Shown here piece by piece: positions 8,872-18,544 of a stretch of 64,000 nucleotides of DNA. Under the pieces are notes generated by a model, which saw nothing but the letters and a program-made list of their open reading frames with translations, had not been told where the DNA came from and ran no database searches. Every line of letters begins with the position of its first letter. Position 1 is the first letter of the stretch. This DNA comes from Alphaproteobacteria bacterium casp-alpha6 (GTDB lineage: Bacteria > Pseudomonadota > Alphaproteobacteria > Rhodobacterales > Rhodobacteraceae). The stretch lies in assembly GCA_001510135.1 (NCBI GenBank), contig LFER01000015.1, forward strand, positions 1 through 64,000, written 5' to 3'. Both the position numbers and the translations under genes were made by a program.

Positions 8872-9889
8872 AACGGTACTTAGCTAGCCTATTTATTTTT
8901 ATTTTCCCATCTTTTTCGGTCGGCGACGTCCGAATCACGCATTTTGATTTTTCTGATCTTTTGGGCTGGTCGTCTGATAATCATGACTTGGCTCTTGATG
9001 TATTCAAGGAAACCTGCCCAGATCTAAAAGCCCCTGATTGGTCTTCCTTATGCGCCATTGCCCAGAACACAGATGCGTCTCGCGAGTTTTTGAAATTTTC
9101 TTTAAACCGGTTCACATATCTACGGGCGACGCGACGCTCTTTACGGGTTATTTTGAACCAGAGATAAATGGGTCCCGGATTAAAACAAATCGGTTTTCAT
9201 ATCCTGTTTATTCAATGCCTCCGGAGCTGCGTCAGGGGCAAACATGGTTGACGCGCGAAGAAATTGAAACATCGTCCACACTGCGAGAAAGAGGGTTAGA
9301 AATCGCTTGGGTCGATGACTTGGCAGATTTGTTTTTTCTTCAAATCCAAGGCTCCGGTCGCATCAAATTGGATGATGGCGGTGTTCTGCGGATTGGATAT
9401 GCTGGATCAAACAGCCGCCCTTTTAAATCTGTCGCTGAAGAGTTCATTCGCCTCGGCATTTTAGAAAAACACCAAGCGTCTGCAAAAATGATCAAGAGTT
9501 GGGTCCGGAAAAACCCGCAAGCGGGTTCAAAAATTTTGTGGCACAATGAATCTTATGTCTTTTTTCGTGTCGTCGAAAAACTGGCGTCTGACAAAGGTCC
9601 CGTGGGTGCGATGAACAGATCTCTCACGGCTTTACGATCGTTGGCAGTAGATCCGGATTACGTTCCTTTGGGTGCACCGGTCTGGATCAACAAAAAAGGG
9701 AACCCCCCTATGAGGAGGCTTATGATCGCGCAAGATACGGGCTCTGTGATCAAGGGATCCCAGCGCGCTGACATTTTTCTTGGATCAGGTGATATCGCCG
9801 GAGATAAGGCATCCCAGATCAAAGATGGAGGCTCGCTATTTGTATTACTTCCCTTTAAGAGAGCCATGTTGTTGTCTTCACACGAATGA
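8868..9889 (+). pseudogene. mltA: Membrane-bound lytic transglycosylase A (MltA family), interrupted by a -1 frameshift
   Basis: MltA-type enzymes cleave the MurNAc-GlcNAc bond of peptidoglycan to 1,6-anhydro ends. Two ORF-track pieces (8868..9167 and 9038..9889) are halves of one protein. The first gives a signal peptide (KRYLASLFIFIFPSFSVG) and the N-terminal domain down to NTDASREF. The second continues EIFFKPVHISTGDATLFTGYFEPEI and holds the 3D domain with catalytic Asp in IAQDTGSVIKG and RADIFLGSG. Adding one T to the T5 run at 9087-9091 restores a continuous frame (SREFFEIFF). So there is a one-base deletion: a true mutation, an assembly error, or, less likely, frameshifting. The N-terminus overlaps the Tim44 gene by ATGA. 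A cysteine for lipidation is not obvious. Confidence 0.85.
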
Positions 9890-9890
9890 T

Positions 9891-10466
9891 ATGGCCAGAC
9901 GGAAGCTTAGCAAAGACGAACAGGACCTTTGGAAGAAGGTTAAGGAAAGCGCAGTTCCGCTCTCCAAGCCCAAGGCCACGCCCATTGCGTCACAACTAAC
10001 CAAGAAAAAAGATAACACGCAGGATACGCGCCCGTTAAAAGCTTTCCAAATTCGTCCCGTTTCCAAGCCGTCCACGATCACTTTGTCGCCGCCTCACGGT
10101 AAGCCAGACCTGAAAATGGACCAAAAAGCTTTTGTCAGAATGACACGAGGGCGACTTGAACCAGAGGCAACTTTAGATCTTCACGGATATACACTCGCTC
10201 AGGCACATCCTCTTCTTTTACAGTTTATTCAAAGAAATTATCATGCAAACCGCCGCCTCGTTCTGGTCATCACTGGAAAGGGGGCAAAACAAAAACATCT
10301 TTCCGACGAAACCGAAGGATACGGTGTTCTGCGAAAACAGGCTCCCTTGTGGCTGGCATCGCCGCCATTCAAGTCAAAAATATTACAAGTCCACGAAGCG
10401 CATTCGAAACATGGCGGCTCAGGCGCGCTTTATGTGTACTTGACCAGAAATAGAGCGAAAACCTGA
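9891..10466 (+). CDS. Smr/MutS2-domain protein
   Basis: The 192-residue protein starts at ATG 9891, one base after the mltA stop codon. The longer ORF-track start at 9780 lies inside mltA in another frame and is rejected. The first roughly 90 residues are lysine-rich and look disordered. The C-terminal Smr domain has the signature TLDLHGYTLAQA and the loop VITGKGAK, ending in HEAHSKHGGSGALYVYL, the usual H-G-G-x-G-A-x-Y-V motif. Smr domains bind or nick nucleic acids; the role of the alphaproteobacterial gene is not defined. It follows mltA in many alphaproteobacteria. Confidence 0.92.
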   Translation: MARRKLSKDEQDLWKKVKESAVPLSKPKATPIASQLTKKKDNTQDTRPLKAFQIRPVSKPSTITLSPPHGKPDLKMDQKAFVRMTRGRLEPEATLDLHGYTLAQAHPLLLQFIQRNYHANRRLVLVITGKGAKQKHLSDETEGYGVLRKQAPLWLASPPFKSKILQVHEAHSKHGGSGALYVYLTRNRAKT

Positions 10467-10842
10467 TATGCCGGACAGCAGCAAATAAGTCAGGAACATA
10501 ACTCAAAGAAGTTCTTTCAAACCGCACCTTAGTTAAAATAACCCATCGAATTACCGGAAAAGGGCGTTTAATTTCAGAGGAAACGACTAAAGTATAAGAT
10601 GTAATGTACTTGTCTTCTGCGCATAAATGAAACTAAAATTTTATTTGGAACACTCTGACTCGCCCAACTGTTGAGAAAAGACTGTAAAAAAGGTCGTCTT
10701 ATGGTTGGCGCGTATTATTTGATAATCTCAGAGCGAAACAAAAAAGTTGGAAAAAGGGCGTCAGACGTAAAAGTGAAAATAAAAGACAACCAGCCTTACA
10801 ACTGACAAAAGTTAAATATCTTCGTATTAAAGGGAGGACCAA
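10467..10842. other. 376-bp intergenic region upstream of cox genes
   Basis: No convincing ORF, RNA or strong palindrome is visible. It must contain the promoter of coxSLM. A Shine-Dalgarno GGGAGG lies 6 nt before the coxS ATG. The sequence is AT-rich, with several A-tracts in its right half. Confidence 0.6.
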
Positions 10843-11328
10843 ATGACAAAAATAACAATGACCGTCAATGGCAAGTCTGCATCAGGCGATGTCGAAGGGC
10901 GGACGCTCTTGGTAGATTTTCTTAGAAATGATCTCCACCTTACAGGAACCCATGTGGGTTGTGACACGAGCCAATGTGGTGCCTGCACGGTCCATGTGAA
11001 TGGCAAAGCTGTAAAATCATGCACCATGTTTGCCGCAGATGCGGATGGCGCGGACGTTCAAACCATCGAAGGTCAGGCCAATGAAGACGGATCTTTGAAT
11101 GTCATTCAACAGGCCTTTCAGGATCATCATGGCCTTCAGTGCGGTTTCTGTACGCCCGGTATGGTTATGGCCGCTGCAGAACTGTTGAAAAACAATCCAA
11201 AACCGACAGAGGCTGACATCCGTCATCACCTTGAAGGAAATATCTGCCGCTGCACAGGATATCACAATATTGTGAAGTCCATCATGGCTGCTTCAGGTCA
11301 GGATGTGTCAGCCATCGCTGCAGAATAA
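10843..11328 (+). CDS. coxS: Aerobic carbon-monoxide-dehydrogenase-type small subunit ([2Fe-2S])
   Basis: Electron-transfer subunit of a molybdenum hydroxylase (xanthine oxidase family). 161 residues. The N-terminal plant-type ferredoxin domain has C-x4-C-x2-C in [16 protein letters not shown] and a later C in VKSCTMFA. The C-terminal helical domain binds the second cluster through [13 protein letters not shown] and [12 protein letters not shown]. All eight cluster cysteines are present. The order S-L-M is that of form II cox operons. Whether the natural substrate is CO is uncertain for form II enzymes. Confidence 0.93.
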   Translation: MTKITMTVNGKSASGDVEGRTLLVDFLRNDLHLTGTHVGCDTSQCGACTVHVNGKAVKSCTMFAADADGADVQTIEGQANEDGSLNVIQQAFQDHHGLQCGFCTPGMVMAAAELLKNNPKPTEADIRHHLEGNICRCTGYHNIVKSIMAASGQDVSAIAAE

Positions 11329-11370
11329 CAATAACAAAAAGCCCAGCTTTATCAGCAAGGAGAATTTATT

Positions 11371-13737
11371 ATGCCAAAAGACAGCGGTATCGGCGCATCC
11401 AGCAAGCGTCGCGAAGACATAAGATTTTTAACTGGCACTGGCCAATACACAGACGATATCAACGTTCAAGGACAGGCCTATGTTCATTTCTTGCGCTCTT
11501 CTGTGGCGCATGGAAGGATCAACAGTGTCGACACAAGCACTGCGGCAACCATGCCCGGCGTTGTGCGCATTTTTACCGGTGCGGATTTTGAGGGTGTCGG
11601 CGGGCTTCCCTGCGGATGGCAGGTGACAGACCGTCACGGCCAGCCTATGCAAGAACCTGCGCATCCCGTTTTGGCGCAAGGCAAAGTGCGTCATGTAGGG
11701 GACCCCATTGCGGCGATTGTCGCCGATAGTGCATCGCAAGCCCGTGATGCTGCAGAAGCGATTGTTGTCGATATCGAAGAGCTTTCTGCAGTGATTGATA
11801 TGAAAGAAGCAGTCAAAGACGGCGCGACCAAGGTGCACGATGATCTGACATCTAACTTGTGCTATGACTGGGGCTTTGTCGAAGAAAACAAAGGTGCCGT
11901 TGACGAAGCTTTCGCAAATGCGGCGCATGTCACGACACTAGAACTTGTCAATCAGCGCTTGGTCGCCAACCCGATGGAACCAAGGGTGGCAATCGGTGAA
12001 TACAATCGCGCCAATGATGAAAGTACGCTTTATACAACTTCGCAGAACCCTCACGTGATCCGTCTTTTGATGGGAGCCTTCGTGCTGGGAATTCCAGAGC
12101 ACAAACTTCGCGTCGTTGCACCAGATGTTGGCGGTGGATTTGGAACAAAGATTTTCCACTACGCAGAAGAAGCGTTCTGTACGTTTGCTGCGCGCCAAAT
12201 CAATCGTGCGGTCAAATGGACTTCTTCACGCTCAGAATCCTTCATGTCTGATGCGCAAGGCCGTGACCATGTCACGAAAATTGAACTGGCGCTGGATGCC
12301 GACAATAATTTTATGGCGATCAGAACAGACACACTGGCGAATATGGGTGCGTATCTTAGCACCTTTGCCCCATCTGTTCCAACTTGGCTGCACGGAACCT
12401 TGATGGCGGGGAACTATAAAACGCCGCTTATCTATGTGAATGTTAAGGCTGTGTTTACCAACACCGTTGCCGTTGATGCCTATCGTGGTGCCGGCCGACC
12501 AGAGGCGACTTTTCAGTTGGAGCGCCTGATCGACAAGGCGGCACGGGAACTGGGTGTTGATCCCATTGCGTTGCGCCGTCAGAACTTTATCACACAGTTC
12601 CCATATGCAACGCCAGTTGCCGTTGAATATGACACTGGAAACTATGTCGCAACGATGGATAAACTGGAACAGATCGGTGATCTTGCAGGTTTTGAAGCAC
12701 GCCGTAAAAAATCCGAAGCGAATGGCAAGCTACGCGGTTTGGGCATAAATTGTTATATTGAAGCCTGCGGCATTGCCCCTTCTGCGCTTGTTGGTCAATT
12801 GGGTGCCCGTGCTGGTCTTTATGACGCGGCGACCGTTCGCGTGAATGCGACAGGAACAATCAGCGTGATGGTTGGCGCACATAGCCATGGACAGGGGCAT
12901 GAAACGGCATTCCCTCAAGTGGTGGCGGAAATGCTTGGCATTGACGAAAACATGATCGACATTGTGCACGGCGACAGCTCCAAAATACCGTTTGGGATGG
13001 GCACTTACGGATCCCGTTCGATTGCGGTTTGCGGATCAGCCATGGTTCGGGCCACCGAAAAAATCATCAATAAGGCCAAGAAAATCGCCTCTCACCTTCT
13101 GGAAGCATCAGAAGCAGACATTGAATTGAAAGATGGTCAATTTAGTGTGGTGGGGACCGATAAATCCTGCGCTTGGGGCGATGTGACACTGGCGGCCTAT
13201 GTGCCTCATAACTATCCGCTGGAAGAGATTGAGCCCGGGCTGGAAGAAACAGCCTTTTATGATCCTTCAAACTTCACCTATCCTGCTGGAGCATATGCCT
13301 GCGAAGTCGAAGTTGACACTGCAACAGGCAAGGTGACGATTGAAAGGTTCTCAGCTGCGGATGATTTTGGAAATGTCATCAACCCGATGATCGTGTCTGG
13401 ACAGGTCCACGGTGGGATAGGCCAGGGAATTGGTCAGGCGCTGTTGGAGAACACCGTTTACGATGAAAACGGGCAACTTCTTAGCGGATCGTATATGGAT
13501 TATGCGATGCCACGTGCGTCAGACGTACCATTCTTTACTGTCGATCATTCCTGCCAAACGCCCTGCACCCATAACCCACTAGGTGTTAAGGGCTGCGGAG
13601 AAGCGGGGGCTATCGGTACACCGCCAGCCGTCGTTAACGCGGTGATTGATGCGCTGCATTCGGGTGGTCACACCCACGTCACCCATATTGATATGCCGGT
13701 ATCCCCGTCACGGGTCTGGTCTGCAATCAACGGTTAA
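11371..13737 (+). CDS. coxL: Form II CoxL-type molybdopterin large subunit
   Basis: Catalytic subunit with the Mo-molybdopterin cytosine dinucleotide cofactor. 788 residues, full length for the family. DVGGGFGTKIF and the following blocks bind the cofactor. The active-site loop reads DAYRGAGRPEA, i.e. AYRGAGR, which marks form II (BMS) enzymes; form I CO dehydrogenases have AYxCSFR. GVKGCGEAGAIGTPPAVVNAV near the C-terminus contains the catalytic Glu. A Shine-Dalgarno AAGGAG precedes the ATG. Known form II enzymes have weak or no CO oxidation and may use other carbonyl or N-heterocyclic substrates. No accessory coxDEFG genes are seen nearby. Confidence 0.94.
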   Translation: MPKDSGIGASSKRREDIRFLTGTGQYTDDINVQGQAYVHFLRSSVAHGRINSVDTSTAATMPGVVRIFTGADFEGVGGLPCGWQVTDRHGQPMQEPAHPVLAQGKVRHVGDPIAAIVADSASQARDAAEAIVVDIEELSAVIDMKEAVKDGATKVHDDLTSNLCYDWGFVEENKGAVDEAFANAAHVTTLELVNQRLVANPMEPRVAIGEYNRANDESTLYTTSQNPHVIRLLMGAFVLGIPEHKLRVVAPDVGGGFGTKIFHYAEEAFCTFAARQINRAVKWTSSRSESFMSDAQGRDHVTKIELALDADNNFMAIRTDTLANMGAYLSTFAPSVPTWLHGTLMAGNYKTPLIYVNVKAVFTNTVAVDAYRGAGRPEATFQLERLIDKAARELGVDPIALRRQNFITQFPYATPVAVEYDTGNYVATMDKLEQIGDLAGFEARRKKSEANGKLRGLGINCYIEACGIAPSALVGQLGARAGLYDAATVRVNATGTISVMVGAHSHGQGHETAFPQVVAEMLGIDENMIDIVHGDSSKIPFGMGTYGSRSIAVCGSAMVRATEKIINKAKKIASHLLEASEADIELKDGQFSVVGTDKSCAWGDVTLAAYVPHNYPLEEIEPGLEETAFYDPSNFTYPAGAYACEVEVDTATGKVTIERFSAADDFGNVINPMIVSGQVHGGIGQGIGQALLENTVYDENGQLLSGSYMDYAMPRASDVPFFTVDHSCQTPCTHNPLGVKGCGEAGAIGTPPAVVNAVIDALHSGGHTHVTHIDMPVSPSRVWSAING

Positions 13738-13751
13738 TCGGAGGAGAAACC

Positions 13752-14534
13752 ATGTATAATTTTGAATTCGTAAAGCCTTCGAGTGTCGCAGACGCTGTTT
13801 CAGCGCTAAGTGCTGAAGGCGCGCAAGCGCTGGGGGGTGGTCAGACGCTTATCCCTACAATGAAGCAACGTCTTGCATCCCCGGATACGCTTGTGAGTTT
13901 GTCTGATATTGCAGAAATGCAGGGTGTGAGCAGCGCGGGTGGCAGCGTGACCATTGGGGGCGCAACAACACATGCAGATGTGGCGGCGGCGAATGCCTTT
14001 GCAGGTCTGACAACCCTTGCCGGCAATATCGGCGACCCGGCGGTACGCAATCGGGGGACAATTGGTGGATCATTAGCAAACAATGATCCCGCAGCCTGCT
14101 ATCCCGCAGCGGCACTGGCCACGGGTGCGACAATCACCACAAATGCACGTGATATCGCGGCGGATGATTATTTTCAGGGCATGTTCACCACTGCTTTGGA
14201 AGACGGCGAAATCATTACGTCTGTGACGATGCCTGTTCCAGAGGCCTCAAACTATCAAAAGTTTGAACAGCCTGCATCGCGTTTTGCATTGGTTGGCGTA
14301 TTTGTTGCCAAATATGCAGATGGTGTCCGTGTTGCGGTAACGGGTGCATCAGAAAACGGTGTGTTCCGTTGGAGCGAAGCCGAGGCAGCGCTGAACGGTA
14401 ATTTTTCAGCCGATGCAATCGCTGATCTGAGCATTGATGCCTCTGGCATGATCGAAGATCTGCATGGCAGCAAAGCTTACCGTGCAAACCTTGTTAAAGT
14501 TCTGACAGACCGGGCCGTCAGCGCAGCAAGCTAA
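13752..14534 (+). CDS. coxM: CoxM-type FAD-binding medium subunit
   Basis: Flavoprotein subunit that passes electrons from the iron-sulfur clusters to FAD. 260 residues, slightly short of the usual roughly 270-290. It has the FAD pyrophosphate motif AQALGGGQTLIPTMKQRLA, the second motif TIGGATTHADVAA and NIGDPAVRNRGTIGGSLANNDPAACYPAA, the family signature. It follows coxL by 14 bp with GGAGGAG before the ATG. It is the last gene of the cox operon; a strong terminator follows. Confidence 0.94.
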   Translation: MYNFEFVKPSSVADAVSALSAEGAQALGGGQTLIPTMKQRLASPDTLVSLSDIAEMQGVSSAGGSVTIGGATTHADVAAANAFAGLTTLAGNIGDPAVRNRGTIGGSLANNDPAACYPAAALATGATITTNARDIAADDYFQGMFTTALEDGEIITSVTMPVPEASNYQKFEQPASRFALVGVFVAKYADGVRVAVTGASENGVFRWSEAEAALNGNFSADAIADLSIDASGMIEDLHGSKAYRANLVKVLTDRAVSAAS

Positions 14535-14552
14535 TAAACATACGAAACCTTA

Positions 14553-14580
14553 AAAAACCCCGCCACAGAGCGGGGTTTTT
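14553..14580 (+). terminator. Rho-independent terminator after coxM
   Basis: An 11-bp perfect inverted repeat, AAAAACCCCGC / GCGGGGTTTTT, with a 6-nt loop ends in a T-run. It lies 18 bp after the coxM stop and closes the coxSLM operon. Confidence 0.93.
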
Positions 14581-14665
14581 CTATTTTTGATATAGGGCGG
14601 GGCATTGTAAGCCAGAGATGCAATAGATATAGAGCGGTAATTTCAAAAATTGGGAGTACCGCGCA

Positions 14666-15493
14666 ATGTCCAATAGTCAATTAGAATCCGCGATCGAAGC
14701 CGCTTGGGACGCCAAAGATCAAATCAGCCCACAAACGACCGGCGAACAACGCGAAGCCATTGAAGATACTCTAAACGCATTGGACAGTGGAAAGTTGCGG
14801 GTTGCCGAACGTCAGGACGATGGTCATTGGCATGTCAATCAATGGGCAAAGAAAGCTGTGCTTCTGGGATTTCGGATCAAAGACATGGAAATTCAGGATG
14901 GTGGCCCCCAAGGATCCGGTTGGTGGGACAAAGTTGACAGTAAATTCAAAGGCTGGGGTGATAATCAATGGCGAGCGGCGGGATTTCGTGCTGTTCCAAA
15001 TTGTATTGTGCGAAAATCCGCATTTATCGCGCCCGGTGTGGTGTTGATGCCATCTTTTGTGAATCTTGGCGCCTATGTAGACGAGGGAACAATGGTTGAC
15101 ACTTGGGCCACGGTCGGAAGCTGTGCCCAGATTGGCAGAAATGTGCATCTTTCTGGAGGTGTTGGCATTGGTGGCGTTCTTGAACCCATGCAAGCCGGGC
15201 CAACCATTATCGAAGACAACTGTTTCATCGGGGCGCGTTCCGAAGTTGTTGAAGGCTGCATTGTGCGCGAAGGATCAGTGCTTGGCATGGGCGTTTACAT
15301 CGGTCAGTCCACAAAAATTGTTGATCGCGAAACCGGCGATGTGATGTATGGCGAAGTTCCCCCATATTCCGTCGTGGTATCTGGAAGCATGCCGTCCAAG
15401 AATGGTATTAACCTTTATTGTGCTGTTATCGTGAAGCGTGTGGATGAAAAAACGCGCAGTAAAACCGGAATAAACGAATTGTTGCGGGATTAA
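14666..15493 (+). CDS. dapD: 2,3,4,5-tetrahydropyridine-2,6-dicarboxylate N-succinyltransferase
   Basis: Succinylates tetrahydrodipicolinate in the succinylase branch of lysine/meso-DAP synthesis. 275 residues. There is an N-terminal helical part ([15 protein letters not shown]), then a left-handed beta-helix with hexapeptide repeats ([33 protein letters not shown]) and the C-terminal catalytic/CoA part [27 protein letters not shown] precedes the ATG. The gene for the later desuccinylase step, dapE, lies 1.9 kb downstream on the same strand. Confidence 0.97.
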   Translation: MSNSQLESAIEAAWDAKDQISPQTTGEQREAIEDTLNALDSGKLRVAERQDDGHWHVNQWAKKAVLLGFRIKDMEIQDGGPQGSGWWDKVDSKFKGWGDNQWRAAGFRAVPNCIVRKSAFIAPGVVLMPSFVNLGAYVDEGTMVDTWATVGSCAQIGRNVHLSGGVGIGGVLEPMQAGPTIIEDNCFIGARSEVVEGCIVREGSVLGMGVYIGQSTKIVDRETGDVMYGEVPPYSVVVSGSMPSKNGINLYCAVIVKRVDEKTRSKTGINELLRD

Positions 15494-15568
15494 TTCAGAT
15501 TTTTCGTAATATACCGACGGAAACAGATGGGCCCCGCGTTTAATGATTTCTTAGTAAGGGAGAATATC

Positions 15569-16330
15569 ATGAAATTTCGCGTTTTAATCATCTCAGGCGT
15601 CTGTGCATTGATATCATTTACTGCGCAGGCGCATGAAAATGAGGTATCGATCGCAGTCAAGGGAAACGAACGGTGCATTACATCAAACGGCTCTCCGACC
15701 CACGATATCGGAGAGTTCCCCAATTCTGGAAATCCGAACAGTTTTCGAAAACAAAAGGTCAGCGTCTGTATGGATGCAAGCCCTAAAAAAACTGGAACTG
15801 TGAATAGGCGGGCCAATGGGTCAGGTATTTCTATCACAGGGATAATATTCCGGCCCGGTACAGCTGACTGGTATGATGCGTCAACAAAACGTGGATTCAG
15901 TTGGGATCAATCAAGCGGCTGGAACCTAGAAGGCATGGGTCCTGGAAATAAACTGGGAATGGATCAGGAAAATGCCCATGTGGACAACCGCGGGCTTTAT
16001 CATTACCACGCCGTTTCACCTTCTTTGGCGGAGGATTTAAACGGAAGCCTGATTGGCTATGCTGCTGATGGATTTGAGATACACTATATCGGTGGACAAG
16101 CGGTTTCATCATGGAAACTGAAATCCGGAACGCGACCCACAGCACCTTACGGAACATATGACGGAACTTACAACGAAGATTATGAATATGTAGCCGGTTC
16201 TGGAAATCTTGATGAATGTAATGGCGCAATGTCAAATGGGGCCTATTATTATTTTGCAACAGAGACATATCCGTTCTTCCCACGGTGTTTTCTGGGAACG
16301 GTAAGCGATGACTTTTTAGGTCGTCCTTGA
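15569..16330 (+). CDS. Secreted YHYH-domain protein
   Basis: 253 residues from the ATG at 15569 (AGGGAG 7-8 nt upstream); the ORF-track start at 15527 adds a non-signal stretch. A clear Sec signal peptide is present (KFRVLIISGVCALISFTAQAHE, cleavage near AQA-HE). The mature part contains NRGLYHYHAVS, the YHYH signature, and GYAADGFEIHY, with several cysteines near the ends. YHYH proteins are exported proteins of unknown biochemical role found in marine bacteria. The gene stands between dapD and a small unknown gene. Confidence 0.85.
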   Translation: MKFRVLIISGVCALISFTAQAHENEVSIAVKGNERCITSNGSPTHDIGEFPNSGNPNSFRKQKVSVCMDASPKKTGTVNRRANGSGISITGIIFRPGTADWYDASTKRGFSWDQSSGWNLEGMGPGNKLGMDQENAHVDNRGLYHYHAVSPSLAEDLNGSLIGYAADGFEIHYIGGQAVSSWKLKSGTRPTAPYGTYDGTYNEDYEYVAGSGNLDECNGAMSNGAYYYFATETYPFFPRCFLGTVSDDFLGRP

Positions 16331-16394
16331 TTTATGGAAATATCTGCGCCCATTTAAGATGGACGCGTTATGTCAGAAAGGATGCGTTCCACGC

Positions 16395-16745
16395 ATGACA
16401 AAGAAGGTAAAACAACCAAAACACGAAGATGTGTTTACCCTTTTGGTTCAAGTGGGGCGCGCCAAGAATGACGGCCTTCCACCGACGAGCACTGGTGCCG
16501 GAATTTTATGCTATACTGCAGCCCAAACCGAAGATGAAGCAGTTCGTGAAACAGTCAGACTACTTAAGCAGGCCGATATGAACCCGTTGGATGTCACTGG
16601 TTACGGAACGATTGAGGAACGGGAATCCGATGGGCAGCTTTTGTCGGATGAAGAGAAGGATTTGATGGCGCAGGCAAAGGCAGAAAACTCTGTAATAATC
16701 GCGCAAATTACCCCATTTTTTGAAAATACTCTGGAAAATTCATGA
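16395..16745 (+). CDS. Conserved hypothetical protein, acidic, about 116 aa
   Basis: I do not recognise a named family. I prefer the ATG at 16395 (MTKKVKQPKHEDVF) because the first 12 codons of the track ORF are uncharged and cysteine-containing and fit poorly; the ORF could also begin earlier. It is a soluble protein with a GAGILCYTAAQTEDEAV segment and an acidic C-terminal half; no membrane segment or signal is visible. It overlaps the start of the HAD phosphatase by 4 bp, so the two are co-translated. Confidence 0.7.
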   Translation: MTKKVKQPKHEDVFTLLVQVGRAKNDGLPPTSTGAGILCYTAAQTEDEAVRETVRLLKQADMNPLDVTGYGTIEERESDGQLLSDEEKDLMAQAKAENSVIIAQITPFFENTLENS

Positions 16746-17383
16746 AAACCGTATTTCTCGATCTTGACGGAACCTTGACTGACGCGGGACCGGGAATCTT
16801 AAATTCTGTTTCCTATGCCTTGGAAAAAATGGGATATGCTCCTTTTGAGGGGGACGGTTTTTGGATGGTCGGCCCTCCTTTGTGGGACAGTTTTCGCAGG
16901 CTTGGGGTTCCCGAGGACCGACTGGATGAGGCTGTGCAGCATTATCGTGATCGATATGCAGATGTGGGATGGTCAGAAAACAATCTTTACAAAGGTATTT
17001 TGACAGAACTCAGCACATTGAAATCCCAAGATTATCAGCTTTGCATCGCAACCTCAAAGCACAATACCTATGCTCGCAAAATCACCAAACATTTTGGAAT
17101 TGCTGACTTTATGGATTATGAATTTGGTTCAGAAAGTGATGGAACGCACGCGGATAAAACATCCCTCATCCGCTTTGGCATGGCCCAATCAAAGGCAAAG
17201 GCTGAACAGAGCATCATGGTGGGCGATCGTCATTACGATATCATAGGGGCGCAAAACAATGGTCTTCGCTCTGTCGGGGTGACCTATGGGTACGGTGGGC
17301 AGCAAGAGCTTGAAAAAGCAGGCGCAACCAAGATAATTTCAAGGCCAACTGATCTCGCCAATGCTGTTAAAGCGCTTTTATGA
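16742..17383 (+). CDS. HAD-superfamily hydrolase, phosphoglycolate-phosphatase-like
   Basis: 213 residues with all HAD motifs. Motif I is VFLDLDGTLTD (nucleophile Asp5 and acid Asp7), motif II Thr/Ser is in CIATSKHN, the motif III Lys is around HADKTSLI, and motif IV is MVGDRHYDIIGAQNNG. The alpha-helical cap between motifs I and II fits subfamily IA (Gph/PgmB-like). The substrate is not readable from sequence. The ATG overlaps the upstream stop codon, and dapE follows after 15 bp. Confidence 0.88.
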   Translation: MKTVFLDLDGTLTDAGPGILNSVSYALEKMGYAPFEGDGFWMVGPPLWDSFRRLGVPEDRLDEAVQHYRDRYADVGWSENNLYKGILTELSTLKSQDYQLCIATSKHNTYARKITKHFGIADFMDYEFGSESDGTHADKTSLIRFGMAQSKAKAEQSIMVGDRHYDIIGAQNNGLRSVGVTYGYGGQQELEKAGATKIISRPTDLANAVKALL

Positions 17384-17398
17384 TAAAGGATCATCTCC

Positions 17399-18544
17399 AT
17401 GCCGCCCATCGATCCGGTTGATCTTACTGCACAATTGATCCGCTGCCCCTCCGTTACCCCAAAAGAGGCAGGTGCACTCACGCTTTTGCAAGGCCTGTTG
17501 GAGCAGAATGGATTTAAATGCACGCGCATTCCCCGGGGCACCGTGGATAACCTCTTTGCAAGATGGGGTGAGGGCCGCAATGGGGCGAGCTTTGGTTTTA
17601 ACGGACATACGGATGTTGTTCCGATCGGAGATCTATCCGCATGGAGCGTCGATCCCTTTGGGGCGGAGCAAAAAGACGGTTTTATGTATGGTCGCGGGGC
17701 CGTAGATATGAAGTCAGGCGTTGCCGCCTTTGTCGCGGCAGCAATAGATTTTGCAAAAGACACGCCGCCTGATGGGTCCATCGTGATTGCGATCACAGGT
17801 GATGAAGAGGGCGACGCCGTTGATGGGACCACTGCGATTTTTGATTGGATGGCGCAAAACAATGAAAAAATTGATCATTGCATCGTTGGGGAGCCCACCT
17901 GCCCAGAGACATTTGGCGATATGATGAAAATAGGCCGGCGCGGATCACTCAGTGCCTTTTTCACAGCCAAAGGGATACAGGGCCATTCTGCTTATCCTCA
18001 TCGGGCGAAAAACCCACTTCCTGCTTTGGTCCGTTTAATGGACGTTTTTGCCAATCACGAATTGGATCAGGGGAGCGACCATTTTGGCCCCTCAAACCTT
18101 GCCATCACCACCATAGATACGGGCAACCCGGCCAACAATGTGATCCCAGCGCAGGCCAAAGCGACGATAAATATTCGATTTAACGATACACACACTGGTC
18201 AAAGCCTTAGCAGCTGGATCAAAGAACAAACGGATGTCATTTCTCGCGAAACCGGAATTGAGATCGGTGTTGAGATTAAAATCTCCGGCGAAAGCTTTGT
18301 GACCCCGCCAGGGCGTCTGTCTGACCTTGTGTCAAAGGTAGTGCAGGCTGAAACCGGTAAATTGCCAGAACTTTCAACAACCGGCGGAACGTCAGATGCC
18401 AGATTTGTCAAAGATCATTGCCCAGTCGTTGAATTTGGTTTGGTTGGAAAAACAATGCATGCGGTTGATGAACGCGTTGAGGTTGCACAAATACACCGGC
18501 TGAAATCGGTCTATACCCGTATCTTGCAAGACTACTTTGCTTAA
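17399..18544 (+). CDS. dapE: Succinyl-diaminopimelate desuccinylase
   Basis: Zinc amidohydrolase (M20 family) that releases succinate from N-succinyl-LL-diaminopimelate. 381 residues. It has N-terminal [18 protein letters not shown], the metal motif [28 protein letters not shown] with the bridging Asp, the catalytic pair in [13 protein letters not shown], and the dimerisation lid with [22 protein letters not shown] near the end is the DapE signature. It works with DapD upstream. It overlaps the following DUF2064 gene by 8 bp. Confidence 0.96.
   Translation: MPPIDPVDLTAQLIRCPSVTPKEAGALTLLQGLLEQNGFKCTRIPRGTVDNLFARWGEGRNGASFGFNGHTDVVPIGDLSAWSVDPFGAEQKDGFMYGRGAVDMKSGVAAFVAAAIDFAKDTPPDGSIVIAITGDEEGDAVDGTTAIFDWMAQNNEKIDHCIVGEPTCPETFGDMMKIGRRGSLSAFFTAKGIQGHSAYPHRAKNPLPALVRLMDVFANHELDQGSDHFGPSNLAITTIDTGNPANNVIPAQAKATINIRFNDTHTGQSLSSWIKEQTDVISRETGIEIGVEIKISGESFVTPPGRLSDLVSKVVQAETGKLPELSTTGGTSDARFVKDHCPVVEFGLVGKTMHAVDERVEVAQIHRLKSVYTRILQDYFA

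Noticed and set aside
9038-9889. MltA second half taken as an independent gene
   Set aside because: Its first about 17 codons are a frame-shadow of the N-terminal half, and the fold needs both halves.
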